NCBI GenBank assembly: GCA_032718475.1
Contig: JAUCBJ010002421.1
Coordinates: 1-64,000, forward strand
Source of the DNA: Nemertoderma westbladi
Taxonomy: Eukaryota > Xenacoelomorpha > Nemertodermatida > Nemertodermatidae
Length of the DNA stretch: 64,000 bases
Reading direction: 5' to 3'
Position numbers and translations under genes: made by a program. This document shows, piece after piece, positions 57,219 to 64,000 of the stretch (position 1 is the stretch's first letter; the number at the start of each line of letters is the position of its first letter). The notes below the pieces were generated by a model. That model searched no databases. It saw only the letters and a program-made list of their open reading frames with translations, and was not told where the DNA came from.

Positions 57219-57986
57219 ATGGTACCCCCGGACTATCGTGGGAAACCTAAACCCTTTATTATCGGCGTTGCCGGGGGAACATCCTCCGGGAAGTCTACTG
57301 TATGCCAAAACATAGTAGATGAGCTGAGCGAACACCATGGAGACTGCAGTCACAGAGTGGCGATACTATCCCAGGACTCCTTCTACAGACAACTCTCGTC
57401 GGTGGACCAAGCCGCCGCTGAGAAGGGAGACTTTAATTTCGACCACCCCGACGCCTTTGACAACCAGCTACTTAAATCCACCCTGACCTCTATAGTTAAT
57501 AGAGAACCTGTGGAAATCCCGAAATACGATTTCAAAACCAACAGAGTAACTAATGATTCCATTGTGATCGATCAGGCGGACGTTGTGTTGGTTGAGGGGA
57601 TTCTCGTTCTGTTGGATGTAGAGTTGCGAAGTTTCTTCCAGCTTAAGATATTCGTGGATACCGATCCGGACACGCGATTGTCCCGGCGAGTTACTAGAGG
57701 CATTTACGAACACGGCCGCTCCCTCGATCACATTCTCGATCAGTACACTCGCTACGTGAAACCCGCCTTCGAGGAATTCTGTTTGCCCACGAAGAAGTAC
57801 GCGGATGTTATAATCCCACGGGGGGCCGAGAATAAAGTCGCCATTAAACTGATATCTAGGCAGGTAATCGAGATACTCAAGTGGAACAAAATACCAGAGG
57901 CCAACGGTGAAACGGTGCAAAACGGTGTCGCTAATGGATGTACTGAGTTACACTCCGGAGGCAATGAGAACACCGCTGTATGTTAA
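57219..57986 (+). CDS. Uridine-cytidine kinase, single exon
   Basis: This 255-codon ORF encodes the pyrimidine salvage enzyme that phosphorylates uridine and cytidine to UMP and CMP with ATP/GTP in the cytosol. The P-loop 'GVAGGTSSGKST' lies at residues about 17-28. Other signatures are 'ILSQDSFYR' (about 50-58, catalytic Asp), 'FNFDHPDAFD', 'IPKYDF', 'DVVLVEGIL', 'DTRLSRRV' (lid arginines) and 'KPAFEEFCLPTKKYADVIIPRG' near 190-210. Length fits animal UCK1/UCK2 (about 260-280). The start ggagATGG has a good context, and the ORF ends in a short variable tail. It is complete without introns, although vertebrate orthologues are split into several exons. This could be a retrocopy or reflect intron loss. 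Putative polyadenylation signals aataaa lie at 58035 and 58465. Confidence 0.95.
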   Translation: MVPPDYRGKPKPFIIGVAGGTSSGKSTVCQNIVDELSEHHGDCSHRVAILSQDSFYRQLSSVDQAAAEKGDFNFDHPDAFDNQLLKSTLTSIVNREPVEIPKYDFKTNRVTNDSIVIDQADVVLVEGILVLLDVELRSFFQLKIFVDTDPDTRLSRRVTRGIYEHGRSLDHILDQYTRYVKPAFEEFCLPTKKYADVIIPRGAENKVAIKLISRQVIEILKWNKIPEANGETVQNGVANGCTELHSGGNENTAVC

Positions 57987-58034
57987 TGCCAGAACAGGCG
58001 AATAGGGGTGGCAAACTATTTACTGTATGCAACT

Positions 58035-58470
58035 AATAAATCATGTCATTTACTGTCCAAGTAACCAATGGTATACAATAATTAGCCGATTCACTCCTGT
58101 ATCACTTTCAGGGTCACTAGTTGACTGAATAGATAAGTTTAGATACTTTTTGGACACACTGCACCAGACCCACCAAATGTATAACGATATCCAACCCAAT
58201 GGTGCTACAACACACGGTCAGTCCTTTATAAAAGTATTACAAAGTAATTTATTTCTAACGTATATAAGTTGACTAATTATTTATATTATATTGTATCTAT
58301 TTTTACATTCAGTTTACTTTGACATGTTATTTTCGACTAATGTTTTCGAAAGTTTACCACGTGGGTGTTTGTTTACGTTTATGTAATTGTACTGAAGTTA
58401 GGTCTGTTATTTACTAAGTTAAAACTGAAATAATGTTTATTGATTTGTTCGTAACGTAAACTTTAATAAA
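58035..58470 (+). promoter_or_regulatory. Candidate polyadenylation signals for the kinase
   Basis: AATAAA occurs at 58035-58040 and 58465-58470. The second is followed by a T-rich stretch and fits a 3' UTR of about 500 bases. Both are plausible by position only. Confidence 0.35.
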
Positions 58471-59607
58471 GATTATAATAAAATCATTTGACAATACAGC
58501 AAATATTGAAACGCATTCTTTTAATATCATTTTGTTACGTCTACTTTTCAGTTTTCCATATGCAGTTGTGGTCAAAGTCTACGATTCTAAGATAATGTTC
58601 TTTCATAGCGATGTTAAGCAATAATTCAGGATGACTAATCATACCAGCTCACATCCATTAAAATACAAGATTTTGGCAGCTAATTCGCGGCTTATAATAA
58701 TGTGTTATATTTTATATTTTCATATTTATATGATTATTGACTCTTTTTCAATATGAGAAATAAGGAACTGAAATATAGTCCATCTTGTTCTTCACGCACG
58801 GCAAAACAAATGACTGTATCCTATACTACAGGTTAAAGTCATTCATTCGTTTTTCTCGACCAAACTGCTGTGAATAGTTTGATTTAATGGTACTAAATAA
58901 CCGTTAACACCAACTGCACCATGTCCTGGAATATATTGTCTTTATTGAGGTACCAGCCCACCCCCACCCCCACCGCCACTAAAAAGCGTCTCAGGTGATA
59001 ATTCACCAGTTACACTGCAGTTATTCTTCAACACTATTGCGATTTGTTGGTACTGCTGGAAAGCTGGCCCTGCAAGGATTCGAAATATGTAACAAATATC
59101 TGAATTTCATCGTAAAATATGTGTATATGGGCGTTCAAATGTTGCAGGCTTTTGCTTCCGCTGCAGGCCATTCTATTTAATCAGTCATCAGTCATTTATT
59201 CTATTTAATAAATCATGAATTCCACGAAATTGTCAACCAAGCAACAAAAATTACTTGCGTCCGTTATCGTGGAATTCATGAATACACAATATTCTGGAAC
59301 ATTTTGTTTATCTCATAAATAGGTGGGCAACAAAGCAGTGCATATATATAATAACACAGTACTAGTACGTATTCATACATAAACAACATGTTCTAGAACA
59401 TGGTGTATGATTAAATAGAATAAATTCCTGAACCTCAAAAAATTTAAAATAAACCAAAAATAAATTTCGAAATCTTAAGTTTAAAGTTAAAAAGGTCACA
59501 AAAACAATAAACGTAACTTTATTTTACGTTCAGTCACTTTGCGCCTCTGTAAATATCTGTAATAATTTCACTTTCATCCCATGATGAATGGCCACAATTG
59601 GGGGCGT
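58471..59607. other. No gene recognised
   Basis: A+T-rich intergenic sequence. A short inverted repeat aatcatgaattccacgaaat / cgtggaattcatgaat is seen near 59211-59282. No ORF with motifs. Confidence 0.5.
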
Positions 59608-59757
59608 AGGGGTAACGGGTCATTAGGTCCTTCGGTTGCTAGAGGTAACGGGTCATTAGGTCCTTCGGTTGCTAGGGGTAACGGGTCATTAGGTCCTTCG
59701 GTTGCTAGGGGTAACGGGTCCTTCGGTTGCTAGGGGTAACAGGTCATTCGGTTGCTA
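59608..59757. repeat. 33/25-bp minisatellite
   Basis: Units aggggtaacgggtcattagg + tccttcggttgct start at 59608, 59641 and 59674 (33 bp). Shortened 25-bp units start at 59707 and 59732. The internal cattaggtcc is the reverse complement of the ggacctaatg in the adjacent satellite. Confidence 0.9.
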
Positions 59758-59760
59758 TCC

Positions 59761-62700
59761 GGACCTAATGTCACAGGACCTAATGTCGCAGGATTTAATG
59801 TCGTGGGACCTAATGTCGTAGGATTTAATGTCGTAGGACATAATGTCGCAGGACCTAATGTCGCAGGATTTAATGTAGCAGGATTTAATGTAGCAGGATT
59901 TAATGTCGTAGGACCTAATGTCGCAGGATTTAATGTCGTAGGACCTAATGTCGCAGGACCTAATGTCGCAGGATTTAATGTAGCAGGATTTAATGTAGCA
60001 GGATTTAATGTCGTAGGACCTAATGTCGCAGGATTTAATGTCGTAGGACCTAATGTAGCAGGATTTAATGTAGCAGGATTTAATGTCGTAGGACCTAATG
60101 TCGCAGGATTTAATGTCGTAGGACCTAATGTCGCAGGACCTAATGTCGCAGGATTTAATGTAGCAGGATTTAATGTCGCAGGACCTAATGTCGCAGGATT
60201 TAATGTAGCAGGATTTAATGTAGCAGGATTTAATGTCGTAGGACCTAATGTCGCAGGACCTAATGTCGCAGGATTTAATGTCGTAGGACCTAATGTAGCA
60301 GGATTTAATGTCGTAGGACCTAATGTAGCAGGATTTAATGTCGTAGGACCTAATGTCGCAAGACCTAATGTCGCAGGATTTAATGTCGTAGGACCTAATG
60401 TAGCAGGATTTAATGTCGTAGGACCTAATGTCGCAGGATTTAATGTCGTAGGACCTAATGTCGCAGGACCTAATGTCGCAGGATTTAATGTAGCAGGATT
60501 TAATGTCGCAGGACCTAATGTCGCAGGATTTAATGTCGTAGGACCTAATGTAGCAGGATTTAATGTCGTAGGACCTAATGTCGCAGGATTTAATGTCGTA
60601 GGACCTAATGTCGCAGGACCTAATGTCGCAGGATTTAATGTAGCAGGATTTAATGTCGTAGGACCTAATGTCGTAGGACATAATGTCGCAGGATTTAATG
60701 TAGCAGGATTTAATGTAGCAGGATTTAATGTCGTAGGACCTAATGTCGCAGGACCTAATGTCGCAGGATTTAATGTCGTAGGACCTAATGTAGCAGGATT
60801 TAATGTAGCAGGATTTAATGTAGCAGGATTTAATGTCGTAGGACCTAATGTCGCAGGACCTAATGTCGCAGGATTTAATGTAGCAGGATTTAATGTAGCA
60901 GGATTTAATGTCGTAGGACCTAATGTCGCAGGACCTAATGTCGCAGGATTTAATGTCGTAGGACCTAATGTAGCAGGATTTAATGTAGCAGGATTTAATG
61001 TCGTAGGACCTAATGTCGCAGGATTTAATGTCGTAGGACCTAATGTCGCAGGACCTAATGTCGCAGGATTTAATGTAGCAGGATTTAATGTCGCAGGACC
61101 TAATGTCGCAGGATTTAATGTAGCAGGATTTAATGTAGCAGGATTTAATGTCGTAGGACCTAATGTCGCAGGACCTAATGTCGCAGGATTTAATGTCGTA
61201 GGACCTAATGTAGCAGGATTTAATGTAGCAGGATTTAATGTAGCAGGATTTAATGTCGTAGGACCTAATGTCGCAGGATATAATGTCGCAGGACCTAATG
61301 TCGCAGGATTTAATGTCGCAGGACCTAATGTCGATGATTTAATGTCGTAGGACCTAATGTCGCAGGATTTAATGTAGCAGGATTTAATGTAGCAGGACCT
61401 AATGTCGCAGGATTTAATGTCGTAGGACCTAATGTCGCAGGATTTAATGTCGCAGGACCTAATGTCGCAGGATTTAATGTAGCAGGATTTAATGTCGCAG
61501 GATTTAATGTCGTAGGACCTAATGTCGCATGATTTATTGTCGCAGGATTTATTGTCGTAGGACCTAATGTCGCAGGATTTAATGTAGCAGGATTTAATGT
61601 AGCAGGATTTAAAGTCGTAGGACCTAATGTCGCAGGATTTAATGTCGTAGGACCTAATGTCGCATGATTTATTGTCGCAGGATTTATTGTCGTAGGACCT
61701 AATGTCGCAGGATTTAATGTCGTAGGACCTAATGTCGCATGATTTATTGTCGCAGGATTTATTGTCGTAGGACCTAATGTCGCAGGATTTAATGTAGCAG
61801 GATTTAATGTAGCAGGATTTAATGTCGTAGGACCTAATGTTGCAGGATTTAGTGTCGTAGGACCTAATGTCGCAGGATTTAATGTCGTAGGACCTAATGT
61901 CGCAGGATTTAATGTCGTAGTACCTAATGTCGCAGGATTTAATGTCGCAGGATTTAATGTCATAGGACCTAATGTCGCAGGATTTAATGTAGCAGGATTT
62001 AATGTAGCAGGATTTAATGTCGCAGGATTTAATGTAGCAGGATTTAATGTCGTAGGACCTAATGTCGCAGGATTTAATGTCGTAGTACCTAATGTCGCAG
62101 GATTTAATGTAGCAGGATTTAATGTCGTAGGACCTAATGTCGCAGGATTTAATGTCGTAGGACCTAATGTCGCAGGATTTAATGTAGCAGGATATAATGT
62201 CGCAGGATTTAATGTCATAGGACCTAATGTCGCAGGATTTAATGTAGCAGGATTTAATGTCGTAGGACCTAATGTCGCAGGATTTAATGTCGTAGGACCT
62301 AATGTCGCAGGATTTAATGTAGCAGGATATAATGTCGCAGGATTTAATGTCGCAGGATTTAATGTCATAGGACCTAATGTCGCAGGATTTAATGTAGCAG
62401 GATTTAATGTCGCAGGACCTAATTTCGCATGATTTATTGTCGTAGGACCTAATGTCGCAGGATTTAATGTCGCAGGATTTAATGTCGTAGGACCTAATGT
62501 CGCAGGATTTAATATCGTAGGACCTAATGTCGCAGGATTTAATGTAGCAGGATATAATGTCGCAGGATTTAATGTCGCAGGATTTAATGTCATAGGACCT
62601 AATGTCGCAGGATTTAATGTCGTAGGATTTAATGTCGTAGGACCTAATGTCGCAGGATTTAATGTAGCAGGATATAATGTCGCAGGATTTAATGTCGCAG

Positions 62701-64000
62701 GATTTAATGTAGCAGGATTTAATGTCGCAGGACCTAATTTCGCATGATTTATTGTCGTAGGACCTAATGTAGCAGGATTTAATGTCGTAGGACCTAATGT
62801 CGCAGGATTTAATGTAGCAGGATTTAATGTAGCAGGATTTAATGTCGCAGGACCTAATTTCGCATGATTTATTGTCGTAGGACCTAATGTCGCAGGATTT
62901 AATGTAGCAGGATTTAATGTCGTAGGACCTAATGTCGCAGGATATAATGTCGCAGGACCTAATGTCGCAGGATTTAATGTCATAGGACCTAATGTCGCAG
63001 GATATAATGTCGCAGGACCTAATGTCGCAGGATTTAATGTCGTAGGACCTAATGTCGCAGGATATAATGTCGCAGGACCTAATGTCGCAGGATTTAATGT
63101 CGTAGAACCTAATGTCGCAGGATATAATGTCGCAGGACCTAATGTCGCAGGATTTAATGTCGTAGGACCTAATGTCGCAGGATATAATGTCGCAGGACCT
63201 AATGTCGCAGGATTTAATGTCGTAGGACCTAATGTCGCAGGATTTAATGTAGCAGGATTTAATGTCGCAGGATTTAATGTAGCAGGATTTAATGTCGCAG
63301 GATTTAATGTCGTAGGACCTAATGTCGCAGGACCTAATGTCGTATGACCTAATGTCGCAGGATTTATTGTCGTAGGACCTAATGTCGCAGGACCTAATGT
63401 CGTATGACCTAATGTCGCAGGATTTATTGTCGTAGGACCTAATGTCGCAGGATTTAATGTAGCAGGACTTAATGTCGCAGGACCTAATGTCGCAGGATTT
63501 AATGTCGTAGAACCTAATGTCGCAGGATATAATGTCGCAGGACCTAATGTCGCAGGATATAATGTCGCAGGACCTAATGTCGCAGGATTTAATGTCGTAG
63601 GACCTAATGTCGCATGATTTATTGTCGCAGGATTTATTGTCGTAGGACCTAATGTCGCAGGATTTAATGTAGCAGGATTTAATGTAGCAGGATTTAATGT
63701 CGTAGGACCTAATGTCGCAGGATTTAATGTCGTAGGACCTAATGTCGCATGATTTATTGTCGCAGGATTTATTGTCGTAGGACCTAATGTCGCAGGATTT
63801 AATGTCGTAGGACCTAATGTCGCATGATTTATTGTCGCATGATTTATTGTCGCAGGATTTATTGTCGTAGGACCTAATGTCGCAGGATTTAATGTAGCAG
63901 GATTTAATGTAGCAGGATTTAATGTCGTAGGACCTAATGTTGCAGGATTTAGTGTCGTAGGACCTAATGTCGCAGGATTTAATGTCGTAGGACCTAATGT
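59761..64000. repeat. 15-bp satellite array (>4.2 kb, runs off the window)
   Basis: About 283 consecutive 15-bp units have the form GGA(CCT or TTT)AATGT(CGCA, CGTA or AGCA). Variation is almost only by substitution: a single one-base loss near 61333-61337 shifts the phase. Higher-order copying is visible: 60016-60300 recurs at 60931-61215 (915 bp apart), and 61801-61900 recurs exactly at 63901-64000 (2100 bp apart) including rare variants. ORFs of 308-552 codons on both strands result from the multiple-of-three period. The + frame has no in-frame ATG at its start. It is read as non-coding satellite. Confidence 0.93.

Noticed and set aside
57468..57973. Minus-strand ORFs of 73-150 codons
   Set aside because: Antisense of the conserved kinase coding sequence, without recognisable motifs.
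59761..64000. CRISPR-like array or a real pentapeptide-repeat protein
   Set aside because: Units are contiguous without unique spacers and the DNA is eukaryotic. The long ORFs occur in several frames and both strands because the period is 15, and the + frame has no ATG at its start.

Overview
This is eukaryotic, almost certainly metazoan, nuclear DNA. It is A+T-rich, dense in transposable elements, and resembles a marine invertebrate. That placement rests on the families present (BEL/Pao and Ty3 LTR elements, APE-type LINEs, an RT/restriction-like-nuclease element, TTAA- and TA-targeting DNA transposons, a HECT-like relic) and on an animal-type uridine-cytidine kinase. The phylum cannot be fixed from the sequence alone. 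There are no operons, rRNA genes, CRISPR arrays or bacterial signals. The only confident host gene is an uninterrupted uridine-cytidine kinase at 57219-57986 on the + strand.

Layout. 1-7000 holds short duplications, inverted repeats, a HECT-like pseudogene and two tandem arrays, with little else. 7080-10340 holds decayed transposon genes. 10518-12599 is a TA-flanked terminal-inverted-repeat (TIR) element carrying a LINE 3' fragment with a 12-bp target duplication. 15635-16799 and 17596-20235 are TIR elements of TTAA-target type. Two of them lie end to end in a single TTAA of a transposon-derived gene whose halves are at 17220-17595 and 20236-20900. 21100-26340 holds a BEL integrase scrap, a second transposon gene relic, another LINE 3' end and tandem arrays with 161-172 bp periods. 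26700-28760 is a duplicated repeat.

28962-43036 is a roughly 14-kb LTR element read on the minus strand. It has 1.2-kb direct repeats and an intact 1665-codon Gag-protease ORF in which the whole RT/RNase H section appears to be missing in frame. Broken ORFs of unknown function lie near its 3' end. Its leader contains a tandem duplication, one copy of which is interrupted by a second TA-flanked TIR element while the other is the empty site. 43037-47605 is a mutated Ty3-type element. 47863-50316 is an uninterrupted, strikingly G+C-rich 817-codon RT plus restriction-like nuclease ORF. 50920-54233 is a LINE copy with 12-bp target duplications, followed by another LINE 3' fragment in opposite orientation.

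After the kinase gene the window ends in a 34-bp minisatellite and then more than 4.2 kb of a 15-bp satellite that runs off the end. Overall it is a nested transposon graveyard around one housekeeping gene, and several insertions can be dated relative to one another from target duplications and internal empty sites.
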